In this document: positions 33,975 to 44,984 of the stretch, piece after piece
How the letters are laid out: each line of letters opens with the position of its first letter
Numbering within the stretch: the first letter of the stretch is position 1
Assembly: GCA_949987565.1 (NCBI GenBank)
Contig: OX465103.1
Location: forward strand, 15,571,280-15,635,279
Length of the DNA: 64,000 nt
DNA from: Luidia sarsii
Taxonomy: Eukaryota; Echinodermata; Asteroidea; Paxillosida; Luidiidae
Direction of reading: 5' to 3'
Notes under the pieces: generated by a model
Database searches by the model: none
Seen by the model: the letters and a program-made list of their open reading frames with translations, nothing else
What the model was told of the DNA's origin: nothing
Position numbers and translations under genes: made by a program

Positions 33975-34382
33975 AGTGGAGAGGGAGAGAGAGGAGATGG
34001 AGAGAGGTCGAGGGAGAGAGAGGGAGAGAGAGGAGATGGAGAGAGGTCGAGGGAGAGGGGGAGAGAGGGAGAGAGGGAGAGAGAGGGGGTGAGAGGAAGA
34101 GAGGGAGGGGGAGAGGGGGAGGGAGAGAGGGAGAGAGAGAGGGGGAGAGGGGGAGAGGGGGAGAAGGAGAGAGAGGGGGAGAGGGAGAGAGAGAGGCAGA
34201 GAGAGGGGGAGAGAGGCAGAGAGGAAGGCAGGGGAATAGAGAAAGGGAGAGAGGGAGAGAGGAGAATCCGAGAGGGAGACAGGGAGAGAGGGAGAGAGAG
34301 AGAGAGAGGCAGGGAGAGAGAGAAGGAAAGGAAAAGAGAGGGAGAGAGGAGGGAGAGAGGGAGGAGAGGTGCAGAGGGGAGA
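33975..34382. repeat. GA-rich polypurine tract
   Basis: About 400 bases of GAGAGG and GGGAGAGA modules, including a near-duplicate of about 48 bases (GAGATGGAGAGAGGTCGAGG at about 33994 and again at 34033). Poly Arg-Glu and Ser-Leu frames are artefacts. Confidence 0.97.
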
Positions 34383-34726
34383 TGGCTCCAGCTTATGAAG
34401 AGCACAGACATAACTAGTCCATGATACCAAGGTGATGGAAATGTTCCCTAACCATCAGATCACAAATCAGTTTGCTTTTTGCTTTGCTTTTTTGTGTGTA
34501 CTATTCGTGCATGTCCGTGTATTTATCCATTTAAAAGTGGAGGGGGGGTTGAAGGAAAGACGAAGACTAGACTTCTTGTCATTCTGCCACTGAGAAAGGT
34601 CCTGCACTGATCAGAGCATCAAGCTCTCCAGATGGTTTGAGGTGTTGCATTTAGGTCATTAACGTCAGTAAGCAATACCGACGGGCGATTCACAATAGTG
34701 TGCCCTCAAAGAGATTGCAATCCGTC
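34383..34726. other. single-copy sequence with a family A fragment
   Basis: Positions 34590-34630 (GAGAAAGGTCCTGCACTGATC) match one arm of family A. No gene seen. Confidence 0.4.
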
Positions 34727-34807
34727 GGCCAATCACAATGCGTGGAATCTGTCGACCCAATGCCCGTCTTGAAAGGGGTCGACAGATTCCGTGCATTGTG
34801 ATTGGCC
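34727..34807. other. inverted repeat, 32-base arms
   Basis: The arms start GGCCAATCACAATGC and end GTCGACCC at the inner side. They match at 30 of 32 positions and are separated by 17 bases. It is not related to the other families seen here. Confidence 0.92.
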
Positions 34808-34889
34808 AGCGCGTTGGAAACTCGCCAGTATTTGCAATATTTTTGCACTGGTCATTAAAACGTGTTACAAGGATTACTGAGTGAAGAGG
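34808..34889. other. single-copy spacer
   Basis: Short complex sequence between two inverted repeats. No feature seen. Confidence 0.4.
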
Positions 34890-34977
34890 ATCTGACCAAT
34901 CAATACTAGCAGGACCTTTCTCAAAGGCAGACCTGCCTATGAGACAGGTCCAGCCAGGATCCAAACATCAGTTAATT
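34890..34977. mobile_element. family A foldback, diverged copy
   Basis: Arms around ACTAGCAGGACCTTTCTCAA and GACAGGTCCAGCCAGGATCC flank a short loop. Confidence 0.7.
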
Positions 34978-35454
34978 ATTCACGTATTCGCTTATTTATA
35001 GTTTCATTTATTTATGTGTTCTCTTGCTTTCTCTCCCCGCTTATTTATCTCAGTGGGAGCGTGGGGCAATAATATCCCCCTCTAAGAAAAATCTCAGAAG
35101 CAAATGGTCGTAATCCAATCCTCCTCTGACAATCGCCATCTGAATGGGGGAAAAAAAGTCAACATTCCCTGAAGATAGGTGATTAGCGTTGACAGCTGCG
35201 AGGTGAATCATAACAATGTGTGAACCAAACTCAGAGCCTCATTATAAACACACACGAGATTTCTTTCAAACAAAATAACACAGAGACTTGTACTAATCGA
35301 CATGAAAAAACAAACTAGTAAAGGTGTTTAGGCTTTGGGCCAATGTTACTCTCTCTTTTTTTATCTTTTATTGGAGTTTCTACATGTTACTCACCAGAGA
35401 AACATTCAACGAGATAAGATGAATGAAGGAAAAGTCAGCAGACAACTATAGCGA
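34978..35454. other. AT-rich single-copy sequence
   Basis: No gene or repeat recognised. Confidence 0.4.
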
Positions 35455-35562
35455 GCCTGGCATTTTAATACTACATGAAGCAGGATGCTACTGTACATAT
35501 AGCTTTATGCCTTTGAGAAAGGTCATGCTAGGATTGAAAAGTCAAGCCCCTAACATATTTGG
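35455..35562. mobile_element. family A foldback, diverged copy
   Basis: The left arm reads GCCTGGCATTTTAATACTAC, then ATGAAGCAGG. The right arm reads GAGAAAGGTCATGCTAGGAT, then TGAAAAGTCAAGCCCC. The left arm carries a TACATGA in place of the core TA. Confidence 0.65.
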
Positions 35563-35604
35563 AAAATTTGCATTTTTTTTTTAATGCAAAATTGCCCCAC
35601 ACAA

Positions 35605-35992
35605 GGTCATAATGCCATAGATATTAACATGATGTTTGCGTCGAGGAGAATGTAAATCAATGAGGTTCTGCCCTTGCTCAACGTGATAAACACTGAGTGC
35701 TCAGTGCTTGGCCCGATGACTGATAAAAAAATATTTCAGGCAGCTCGGGCGGGATTCGAAGATGAACCCACGACTCCCGATTTCTAGTACGGACGTCTTC
35801 ACCACTTGACCACCGAGGGAGCTGGTCGAGGTCGTGTGGGGGATTCGAATAATGTATAGCGGCGGGTACCGCGTTGCATCATAGATATAACTTGTTGTTT
35901 CCATCGAGGACAATGCAAGTACAGTAATGCAACTCAATGAGGTTTTGCCATTACTCGACGTGATAAACACCACCTGCGCAGTGCTTTGTTAT
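35605..35992 (-). mobile_element. tandem SINE-like unit with serine-tRNA-like head (family S2)
   Basis: The minus strand from 35824 to about 35744 has a GTGGTCAAGTGGTGAAG A-box region, a CTAGAAA anticodon-loop-like word as in serine tRNA, and a TTCGAATCCC B-box. The stems are poorly paired, so it is a tRNA-derived head and not a tRNA gene. The following body (35700-35605) is repeated at 35990-35873 (shared CAATGAGGTT and CGTGATAAACAC words), implying two tandem copies. Confidence 0.65.
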
Positions 35993-36022
35993 TAAGTGTG
36001 GTTCTTTTCAGAACCACACTTA
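35993..36022 (+). other. perfect hairpin with histone-stem-loop-like core
   Basis: TAAGTGTGGTTCT and its exact complement (13 bases each) flank a TTTC loop. The inner 16 bases equal GGTTCTTTTCAGAACC and an ACAAAAGAGAA purine word follows about ten bases later, as in histone mRNA 3' ends. The stem is much longer than the 6 bases of a histone stem-loop and no histone gene is upstream, so the resemblance may be chance. Confidence 0.45.
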
Positions 36023-36171
36023 CTCACAAAAGAGAATTTTTGCATGTACTGTACATGTACGTACGTATACATGTATATTTCATTTCAATATGAAAACAAA
36101 ATCAATTATCTGTATGATCAGACAGGGTCAAGACTCACCAATGCTTCCCTTTAATATTTCTGTTCTTGCAG
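36023..36171. other. single-copy sequence with TACATG group
   Basis: TACTGTACATGTACGTACG-type steps at 36044-36075, followed by a pyrimidine-rich tract leading to the possible splice acceptor at 36171. Confidence 0.5.
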
Positions 36172-36233
36172 CGTTTCTGAAATTGAAAAATTCCTCAGTC
36201 CTCCATGACTCAGGCTTCATGCCTCATTTTCCA
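36172..36233 (+). other. exon-like segment between strong splice signals
   Basis: A pyrimidine-rich stretch ending TTCTGTTCTTGCAG precedes position 36172, and GTAAGTG starts at 36234. The 62 bases between are open in only one frame (encoding 20 residues, beginning Phe-Leu-Lys-Leu) and resemble no protein I know. With no neighbouring exon identified, this is a weak candidate and may be chance. Confidence 0.15.
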
Positions 36234-37504
36234 GTAAGTGCAAACATGGCGGGTCTCCATTGCCTCGGATTTCCACATTCCTCTGGAGGTTTGCCTTTCC
36301 CCGTTTTTTTTTTTGGTTTTGGGGGGTTTTTGGGGTCGTCTTTTTTATCCCCCCTCCTCTTTCCAGTAAAGTAGGCTGAGCTGAACTGATTCCCCGAAGT
36401 CATGAATCCACAAATAATGAGGCAGCGGTAGTCCTGGACCTCAGCCGAATGGCCGACTCTGAAAACTTCCAGTAATCCCGAACCCCCCCCCCCCGAACTC
36501 TCTGTTGACCCTCCTTCCTGAATCCGTCCAAATCCTTTGCGCCCCTCCCTGCATCCCTCCCAGCCCCCTCTCTCCCTCCTCCCGAGAGCAGAGCGGACCT
36601 GCGTGTATACATGAGCCTCAATTTGTCCTTAATCCTCCCCCAATCCGTCCTCCTCCCAACCCTTCCCGAAATCAGTCCCGGGGGTGGATGGGGGGAGGGG
36701 GAGATTAGAGGGGGTGGGGAGGGGAGGACTTGGGGATGGCTTATAGGGTCGCCTCAGTTTTACGAGTGGCTGGTGATAAAGAACGCAGTGTGGATGGCCT
36801 AAAAGAAACTGATGCTGTTTCAAGTGGTTTCAAGCCACATCCAAATCTTCTTTTTCTTTGTTTCTCCAAAATGTAGAGGGCGTCCTGTTTCAACCCTACC
36901 AGGACCTTTCTCAAAGGCAGAATTTTATTATTATTTTTTTTTCTCGCGTGTCAAACGGCTGTCCAAATTCAAAGGTTACGGCTCACGGCTGGAAATAGCA
37001 GACGGGTCAACTGAGACAGGACTGCAACCACTGAATAGTGGCTCCCATAGACTCCCATGTAATTTGAAGCCACAGTCAATCAGTGCTGACGGGGGGGGGG
37101 GGGGACCGACCGGGAGAGGAGGGGGTGGCTTCAAACGAGTTCCCGTGTCAAGGAGTGCGATGATTTGTTTTTCTCCGCACCTACTTCTTCATATAATTAA
37201 TTGATGAGGAAGAGGCAAAGACTCTTGTCCACCCCACTCCCCTACTATCTACCGGTAATTTCTACATATTTTATGTGTTTTTGTCTTGTCTCTGCTATCT
37301 TAATGACAAGGCAGGCAACCACTAATGACGATTCTGAAGTGTCTTGCATTTCTGAGGGGGGTATGGGGGAGGATATTCCCTCGGGGATGACAATGCCATA
37401 GCAAAACTGCATAAATCAATTCTTACAGTAAAACAAAGAGGTTACAAACTGCCCCCCTGCCTTTTAAATGACCCAGTCACTCAAATGGATGCTAATCTAT
37501 TAAC
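36234..37504. other. single-copy sequence with homopolymer tracts
   Basis: T/G-rich tract at 36303-36332, C-rich runs at 36482-36494 and 36540-36585, a family A fragment at 36880-36920 (CCTACCAGGACCTTTCTCAA), and a run of about 16 G at 37089-37104. No gene seen. Confidence 0.4.
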
Positions 37505-37703
37505 TTGTGATCTTCCTCCCTCTGTCTGTCTGCCTGTCTCTCTGTCTCTCTTGATGCCTCTCTATCTGTACACAATATATGTCCCTCTCTGCATCTCTCC
37601 CTCGTTCTCTCTCTCCCTCTCTCTGTGCCTCTCTGTATCTCTCTGTCTCTCCCTCGCTGTCTCTGTTTCTCTCCCCTCCCCTCTCTCTCTCCCTCTCCCC
37701 CCC

Positions 37704-37738
<35 letters not shown>

Positions 37739-38095
37739 CCCCTCCCTACCTCTCTCTTCCCTCTCTCCCTCTCTCGCTCTCTCTCTCCCTCCCCTCTCCC
37801 TCTCTCCCTCTCTCTCACTCCCCCTCTCCCTCCCTCCCTCTCTCCTCTCTCTCCTCCCCCTCTCTCTCTCTCCCTCTCTCGCTCTCTCTCTCCCTCCCCT
37901 CTCCCTCTCTCCCTCTCTCTCAATCCCCCTCTCCCTCCCTCCCCCTCCCTCTCTCTCTTCTCCCCCTCTCTCTCTCTCTCTCCCTCTCTCCCTCTCTCTC
38001 ACTCCCCCTTTCCCTCCCTCCCCTCCCTTCCTCTCTCCTCCTCTCTCTCTCCTCCATCTCTCTCTCTCTCTTTCACTCTCTCTTTCACTCAAAGT
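37505..38095. repeat. CT-rich polypyrimidine tract
   Basis: About 590 bases of CTCTCTCC modules, including an internal near-duplication of about 120 bases (the CTCTCGCTCTCTCTCCCTCC word at about 37770 and about 37876). Ser-Leu-Pro frames are artefacts. Confidence 0.97.
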
Positions 38096-38160
38096 CATCC
38101 TTTGGAAGAGAGCTACAGTAGAATCAAAACATAATAATGTTTGCATGTGTGTACAGGTCC
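38096..38160. other. short spacer
   Basis: Complex sequence between the CT tract and a family B element. Confidence 0.4.
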
Positions 38161-38313
38161 TGGGGTCGGTTTCACCAAACTCGTCATAACTAACGATTAA
38201 TCGCAAGGCGATGAGCGATGCACAGAAACCATACGGTCCAACACAACTTGCGATGGGTTATCCATCGTAAGTTGAGTTACGATTCATCGTAAGGCTTTGT
38301 GAAATCCAGCCCA
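38161..38313. mobile_element. family B element, best-bounded copy
   Basis: Ends TGGGGTCGGTTTCACCAAAC (left) and GGCTTTGTGAAATCCAGCCCA (right) are imperfect inverted repeats bounding 153 bases. The interior is also palindromic (GATTAATCGCAA opposite TTGCGATGGG, and CATCGTAAGTTGAG). Confidence 0.8.
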
Positions 38314-38560
38314 GTATACATAACCAAAACAAAACCAGCACTGGGTTACATCAAACCAAAGGGGGAATCAAACTCTTGCATCGTGAACATGTGTTCTGAT
38401 AATGCTACAATGGAGGCACCACTTGCCTCCATTCTGCCAACACAACTTTCTAGCCCCCCCCCCTCCTCTCCCTGGTACCTCTAGCCCCAGATGATCAATG
38501 GCTGGGAAGATGGCAAGTGGACTGAGTGGGGGTGGGGGAGGAGGGAGGGTGGAGTGACGA
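38314..38560. other. single-copy sequence
   Basis: No gene seen. A C run lies at 38454-38463. Confidence 0.4.
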
Positions 38561-38850
38561 CAGTTAGAGAGAGACCGACCTACAGATACAGACAGAGGGA
38601 AACAGACAATGTGAAAGATAGTGGGAGGGAGACAGAGACAGAGACAGAGACAGACATAGACAATAGAGATGGACATGGACATACTGTACAGATGTAGAGA
38701 TGGATGTGGAGACAGTAGACAGATTAAGATAGACAGAGACAGAGATCAAGAAAGACAGAGTCAGAGAGACAGACAGAGACAGAGACAGAGGAAGAGAGAA
38801 AGAGAGATTCAGACAGAGAGGGAGAGAGACAGGCAGACAGAGACGGAGAT
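38561..38850. repeat. GACAGA microsatellite
   Basis: About 290 bases of GACAGAGA and GATGGA steps, the purine-rich strand on plus. It lies about 300 bases from an opposite-polarity CT tract. Confidence 0.95.
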
Positions 38851-39154
38851 GTAAAGTGATAGGCCTAGAGAGAAGAAGCAAATTTCAACCCAGGTCGTGG
38901 TAAATGCGAAAGGTTGCAGCGTGGGACTGGCAAGACTGGAGGCAGGGACTACCCTGGGAGATGGGGGTAGAGTATAGAGTACGCAGAGTGGAGTGGAGTA
39001 GAGAAGAGCATCAGAGCGCTGTGGCAATGGTTACTCACATATACAGCAGGACAGCAATCATACATTGGGGGAGAAGAGAGGGGAGGAGAAGGATGGAGGG
39101 CAGACAGGTAATTCATGCCTTCTGGCTTGGCCACAACCTTCCTTATTCAGACCT
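38851..39154. other. single-copy sequence
   Basis: No gene seen. Short GGAGTAGAG-type repeats near 38965-39010. Confidence 0.4.
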
Positions 39155-39155
39155 C

Positions 39156-39212
<57 letters not shown>

Positions 39213-40012
39213 TCTCTCTCCCTCCCTCTCTCTCTGTCTCTCTCTGTCTCCCTCTCTCTCCCCCTCTCTCTCTATCTCTGTCCCTATCTCTCTCCCCCTC
39301 TATCTGCCCCTCTCTCCCTCACTCTCCCTTCCTCTCTATGTCCCCCTCTTTCTCTCTATGTCCCTCTCTCTCCCTCTCTATGTCCCTCTCTCTCCCTCTC
39401 TATGTCCCTCTCTCTCTCCCTCTCTATGTCCCTCTCTTTCTCTCTATGTCCCTCTCTTTCTCTCTATGTCCCTCTTTTTCTCTGTATTTCCCTCTTTCCT
39501 TCTCTGTCCCTTCTCTCTCCCTCTCTATGTCCCTCTCTATGTCCCGCTCTCTCCCCCTCTATGTCCCTCTCTCTCTCCCTCTCTATGTCCCTTTATTTCT
39601 CTCTCTATGTCCCTCTCTCTCTCTCTCCCTCTCTATGTCCCTCTCTTTCTCTCTATGTCCCTCTCTTTCTCTCTATGTCCCTCTTTTTCTCTGTATTTCC
39701 CTTTCTCCCTCTCGGTCCCTTCTCTCTCCCTCTCTATGTCCCTCTCTTTCTCTCTCTGTCCCTCTCTTTCTCTGTATGTCCCTCTCTCCCTCTCTCTCCC
39801 TTCTCTCTCCCTCTCTACTGTATGTCCCCCCTCTCTCTATGTCCCTCTCTCCCTCTCTATGTCCCTCTCTCTTTTTCCCTCTCTATGTCCCTCTACATGT
39901 ATGTACTGTATATGTACTTCTCTGTCCCTCTCCCTGTCCACCTCTCTGTCTCTCTCTCTCCATCCCTCTCCCTGTCCCTCTCTCCATCCCTCTATCTGCC
40001 CCTCTCCTTCAA
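39155..40012. repeat. CT tract with TATGTCCCTCTC higher-order repeat
   Basis: Begins as nearly pure (CT)n, then becomes a tandem array of CTCTCTATGTCCCTCTCT units (roughly 20 to 30 bases) with a larger duplicated block around TTTTTCTCTGTATTTCCC (about 39474 and 39683). The 391- and 349-codon frames are artefacts. Confidence 0.97.
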
Positions 40013-40615
40013 GTGTCCTTTTAAAACCGTACTCAAAAGCAAACTTTGGCTGTTGGGCAACGATTGGCATTGGCTGTAGATGTTTCAGAAGGGTCTGTTT
40101 TTTTTCCTTTTCAATTTTTTTTTTAATATACCATCTGCATTGTATGCATATTGGTGTGCGCTGAAATCGCATTTGACATGAACTACACACTGAAATGCAA
40201 TGTCGTGGTCCCGTTCAACCTTCAGAAAGACCATCAAACAGGAAATGTAAAATCACAAATGCAAATGCATTCAAATCATTTTTTCATGCTCCATATTCAA
40301 TTTGGCTAGTGTGCCCTGTCTGAATAATATAAAAAAAAATTAGCCCTAGTCCTCTTACTAAGAATGAATAAATGTCTGACTTCAGGGCATGGGGATTTAT
40401 TGTATTTGGGCCCGCATGCCCCTTGTGTCAATTGACTCTGGCCTGGGTCGGTACCCTGCCGACTTGCCTTGGTGCCCTCAATCATCTTGCAGCAAGCTCC
40501 CCCCAATGAAAATGCCAATACAGCCTTGTCCTCAAAGTTGCCAAAATCAAGGCTGCTCAGTAAATCTCTGCTGCCCTCTCATTTGCACAAGACTATATCA
40601 CTCTAGGGATGGGTA
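40013..40615. other. single-copy sequence
   Basis: No gene recognised. Poly-T patches near 40098-40128. Confidence 0.4.
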
Positions 40616-40857
40616 TTAAAAAGAGAGAGAGGGAGAGAGAGAAGAGAGAGAAGAGAGAGGGAGAGAGAGAGAGAGAAGAGAGAGGGGGAGAGAAGAAGAA
40701 GGCAGATTCTTTTCTTTCTGTCTTTTTCCCCCTCAGCCTTGAAGTAAAGTCTAGCCCCAGAGTCAGCTTGGAACCAATGCTAATTGTCTGGCCAGACCAA
40801 ATTAAATAAATCCTGCCTGCTTTTTCAGCTCAATTCAATCAACACTTTAATCTCTTG

Positions 40858-40893
<36 letters not shown>

Positions 40894-40917
40894 CCAGCCT
40901 GCCTGCCTGCCTGTCTG
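40616..40917. repeat. GA tract and GCCT microsatellite
   Basis: GAGAGA tract at 40618-40705. A (CCTG)n run of about 15 units at 40856-40917. Complex sequence lies between them. Confidence 0.9.
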
Positions 40918-41144
40918 CCCAATTGTGTGTGTGCAGTACATGCTCAAGTCAAGTAAATGCATCTCAACATGTACATGTACTTTATTCTTTTAGTTACAAA
41001 GAAAAATATTCAATCAGGGTTTGCCCTGGTACGTAATGAAACATTGGGCACTTTTCCAAAACCATGGGCCACTTTTCGCGATTTCAAATCCCACTAATAA
41101 GCGGGGATTATTGTGTGCAGACACCACCCCCCCCCCCTAAAGAG
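40918..41144. other. single-copy sequence
   Basis: No gene seen. A C run lies at 41127-41137. Confidence 0.4.
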
Positions 41145-41222
41145 TTTGGATCGCGATTCAAATCGCGATCCAAATAATTATTTGGGACAGTGTAAACGAG
41201 CCTAGTAACAGCCTGACATCCC
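41145..41222. mobile_element. family D end with 14-base-arm palindrome
   Basis: TTTGGATCGCGATT and its complement (41145-41174, 2-base gap) are followed by AATTATTTGGGACAGTGTAA and ACGAGCCT, the complement of the family D outer end. Only this end is recognisable. Confidence 0.7.
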
Positions 41223-41739
41223 TGGCAGGTCTCCCTTTCATGACACTGCCAAAGAGGGGGAGGGGGGGGGAACCTGCAAGGATTTGTGAAGTGATGGAAA
41301 ATAAACTCCCCTCGCCCTGCACAAATTAATCATAGTGTTTATGCATGTACATGTACTTCAATGTCATCACCAATGGTACAATGTCAAAGTATTTGGAAAG
41401 CAGAGCCGGGAACCCAGCAGCCAAATTAATTTCACGGCATCGGCACTTTCAAATTCCCCTTGCTCCAATAGGCCTGTTAGTTCTCCCTAATATTCCCCTG
41501 CTTGTCCAGTGTTTGTTTGTTTGCTTCTTTTTTTTTAATAAGCGAGCACGCGAGCTTAAAACACAATCATGTAGACGGACAGAGCAGAGGTGGTTAGGGG
41601 GGTACGCTTTCTGCAAAATTGAATGCGGATCTTTTTATTTTTTAGGCTTGCCTGCAACACACAAGGGGCTATAGACTCACACGCATCAACTATTAACGCA
41701 AACTTCAACCAGGACCCGGTGAAATGAATGGCACGTCCT
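41223..41739. other. single-copy sequence, possible conserved non-coding part
   Basis: Positions about 41370-41500 are complex and unrepetitive. G run at 41259-41270 and T run at 41528-41538. No gene seen. Confidence 0.3.
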
Positions 41740-42515
41740 TACCAAATGAGCGGGGAGGAAGGGAGGGGAGGGAAGGAGGGAGGTAGGGAAGGGAGGCAGG
41801 GAGGTAGGGAAGGGAGGCAGGGACAGGGAAGGGAGGCAGGGGCAGGGAGGCAGGGGCAGAGAGGGAGGCAGGGAGGCAGAAAGGGAGGCAGGGAGGGAGG
41901 TACATTGTAGGTAGGCAGGGAGGCACACAGGCAGGGATGGAGTGAGGCAGGGATGGAGGGAGGGAGGCAGGGAAACAGGGAGGCAGGAGACAGGGAGGGA
42001 AGGAGGGAGGCAGGCAGGAAGTGGGCAGGGGGAGACAGGGAAGGGACGCAGGGACAGGGAGGCAGAGAGGGTGGCAGGGAGGCAGAGAGGGAGGGAGGGA
42101 GGCAGACAGGCAGGGATGCAGTGAGGTAGGGATGGAGGGAGGCAGGCAGGAGACAGGGAGGGTAGGATGGAGGGAGGCAGGGAGGGGGGAGGCAAGGAGG
42201 CAGGAGACAGGGAGGGAAGGATGGAGGCAGGCAGGGAGGCAGACAGGGAGAAAGGGAAACAGGGAGGAAGGGAGGCAGGCAGGCAGGGAGGAAGGGAGGC
42301 AGGAAGGGAGGCAGGCAGGGAGGGAGGCAGGCAGGCAGGGAGGAAGGGAGACAGGGAGGAAGGGAGGAAGGGAGACAGGGAGGAAGGGAGGCAGGCAGGG
42401 AGGAAGGGAGGCAGGGAGGAAGAGGCAGGGAGGGAGGCTGGTAGGAAGGCAGGCAGGGAGGTAGGGATTGAGGCAGGCAGGAAGGGAGGCAGGGAGGCAG
42501 GCAGGCACGCAGGCA
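41740..42515. repeat. GGGAGGCAGGGA minisatellite
   Basis: About 775 bases of AGGGAGGCAGG-type steps, purine-rich on plus with regular C interruptions. The long Cys-Leu-Pro-Ser (minus) and Gly-Arg-Glu (plus) frames are artefacts. Confidence 0.97.
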
Positions 42516-43980
42516 GGATTTGGCTGAGACTGATGCACTACCCACCACACCAATCTCTCTCTGTCCTCTCTGCCCACCCCCCCCCCTCCCTGGAGGACTT
42601 GCTTATTGGACAACCCCCACCCTAGTGGGAAATACAGTCTCAGCATTTCGGCCCGTTTAATCTTCACCCGCTTTCGGCAGGATTTTTTTTTTTTTTTTTT
42701 TTAGGCCTATTCCTTTTTTCATTCCATCCTTCAGGTGCCCAGATAAGCGACTAAGATCCTATCCCAACTGCCTGCACCAGACTGCTAGCGCCAAAGACAG
42801 ACGGAAAAAAACGTAAACGAGGGGGGAAAAAAGTACAGTCTCTCCGTTTGCCTCGCACGAATAGCTGGGACCTAAAAATATCCGCCAACAACCCCCTCCC
42901 ACTCCCCCCATTTGCTTTCACGACCTTTTGAGAAATGTCAGCTCGTTTGGGGTTGGTTCAAACAGCCCTCGGCAAGTGTAGAGGCCCTGCGATGATGAAG
43001 ATGATGAGGTAGGGGTGAGGGTGGGTGAATTCTTTTTTTGGGGGGGGTGGTTGCAAGAGCTCTGACTGAAAGCCTGTCTTTAATCAATTAGATGTGCTGA
43101 CCTTAAACCATGACAAGCCTACCCACTCGCCTCTTTAAAAAAAAAAAAAAAAAAAAAAAGATTTTTTTTTTTTTAGGAAATGTCTGGAGGATGCCAGTTA
43201 TGCAAGCAAGCCCTGTGTTGGCAAAGGGCAGGGACCCCCACTGACTAAAGTCTGGCACCCGGACTGCCCAGCCTCATACCGTAGCACTGACATTCCGCAA
43301 TCCGCAATTGTGCAGCTGCCATTCCCAAACCATTCAACTCATTACGGCAGACTGGCCCTATAGAACTTACTGAATGAGAAACTTTATAGAAATGATCCCA
43401 GACAGATTTAAGTTACACAAAAACCCACTGTTGTACACAATTTTACCATACATTACATTTTACCATACACATTACATGTACATTTTACCATACACAGTTA
43501 GCAGTTTCTCAACGTTTTTACACAGTATGTTACTGCAGGCAATTTGTTACATTAGTAACATATTGACCACAGCCCTGTCAGAGTCAGTATGAAATGGCCC
43601 AGGGACTCGCACAAGTCCAGTTACTAGAATTGGCCATGGTCAGGCAGCAAGTGTGTTGGGCTATTGTGGCCTGTGAGGATATGCCTCAGTGGGCATTGTG
43701 CTGTCAATGGCACTGTCAGTGGCTGGCTGGAAAAGGTGGGAGCATTTAGAATCTTCTTCTTCTTGTCAGATTCTACATGTGTCTGGAGTTCTGGCAACAA
43801 CAGCTCCGGTAGACCTGCGCATTCTAAAGAGATGCGTATGCTCTGGTCCGTGTGTTCCCCCTGATTGTGTAATGTTGCTGACCCCCCCTTACGAGTTATG
43901 TTAGTTTTCATCTCATTTTGATTTCCATTATTTCTTTGACTTACCGGTATTTTGATTGTGTTTTGCTAGAGATTTTCACA
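42516..43980. other. single-copy sequence with homopolymer tracts
   Basis: C run at 42578-42587, T run at 42680-42702, T-to-G junction at 43034-43048, and A run then T run at 43137-43174 (a simple inverted pair). Positions 43190-43365 are complex and might be conserved non-coding DNA. No gene seen. Confidence 0.4.
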
Positions 43981-44984
43981 TACATGTAAAAAAAAATCCC
44001 CTTTTTTTTTTACTTTTAGTTTTACATGACTTTGAGATAAAGATCCTGAACTGATCGTACTGAACATACATGTACATGCATATTGAGGTCATGGAGGAAT
44101 ACATGTACTGTACATGTACATGTACATGTAAGAACACTAAAGGAGTTACCGGTACAACGAGCAGGGCATCAAAGAACTAAATATCTAGTACAGTATATTA
44201 CATCATACACCAGTTTAACACAGAGAAAGGTCCGATTTTCTATCCCTCCAGAAAAACAAAAACTTCCACGGTTTCATTTGCCTAATGAACTCTCCAATCT
44301 CCAGGTTTACGATTTAATCAAGAATAATTGTCCTCAAGTTATAACAACTGTTTCCCGTCCTAGTCATTTAACTCCTGTTTATTCCTGTATGTATTTGTGG
44401 GTTAGCAACCCGGTAGTGTACTCCATTTTATTCATCTTCTTTAATTTAATTTTGTTTGAGGGGGGGGGGGAGGATGCCACAAATCCGCGCATGACAAACC
44501 CTCAGGTTGGAGGCTTTCTGTGAACTGAATTTGACTTGTGCATGTACCAACTACATGTACCGGTACATGTACAGTACACTGTACATGTACCAACTACATG
44601 TACATGTACCTACATGTAGCCTTTTCCATACAAACCCTATGCCTATCTTTAATAGTCTTTTCCATGTACATGGAAGGGATTTTTTTTAGAGAGAGAAAGA
44701 GTATTTTCGTTTAAGTGGCAGGCCACCCTTCCCTAAGCCCCTGGTCATTGCATACATGCATGCACGCATCTCAAGAAGATGCAGTTGGCCCAAAGGCTGA
44801 AATTGTAATGACGGGTAGATATTTCCCTGGCCAAGTCGGGCAGTTAACTATTTATGTACATGTACACCCACACTCACGTGCACTGACTACAGCCATTTAT
44901 ATACCGGTAAATATTGCTGTGCAGCCAAAATGATTTATTCGTCGGCAATTCATCATCTCCGAAGTCATGAAGTACATTGTACCA
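43981..44984. other. single-copy sequence with small TACATG groups
   Basis: TACATG groups at 44065-44080, 44100-44130, 44550-44615 and 44855-44868. A G run lies at 44460-44470. No domain in the 146-codon plus frame at 44083-44523. Confidence 0.45.

Noticed and set aside
35744..35824. Functional serine tRNA gene on the minus strand
   Set aside because: The anticodon-stem pairing is broken and extra bases interrupt the T-arm, so it is a tRNA-derived SINE head.
35993..36022. True histone mRNA 3' end
   Set aside because: The stem is 13 bases instead of 6 and no histone reading frame lies upstream. Kept only as a curiosity.
37089..37104. Poly-G runs as assembly artefacts
   Set aside because: Exact lengths may be unreliable, but they occur in many separate contexts, so I report them as sequence while not relying on their lengths.
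39115..40164. 349-codon open frame (and the 391- and 319-codon frames overlapping it)
   Set aside because: Almost wholly encoded by CT repeats (Ser-Leu-Pro), open in all three forward frames, as expected for a stop-poor microsatellite.
41705..42667. 320- and 269-codon Cys-Leu-Pro frames and overlapping Gly-Arg-Glu frames
   Set aside because: By-products of the GGGAGGCAGGGA minisatellite.
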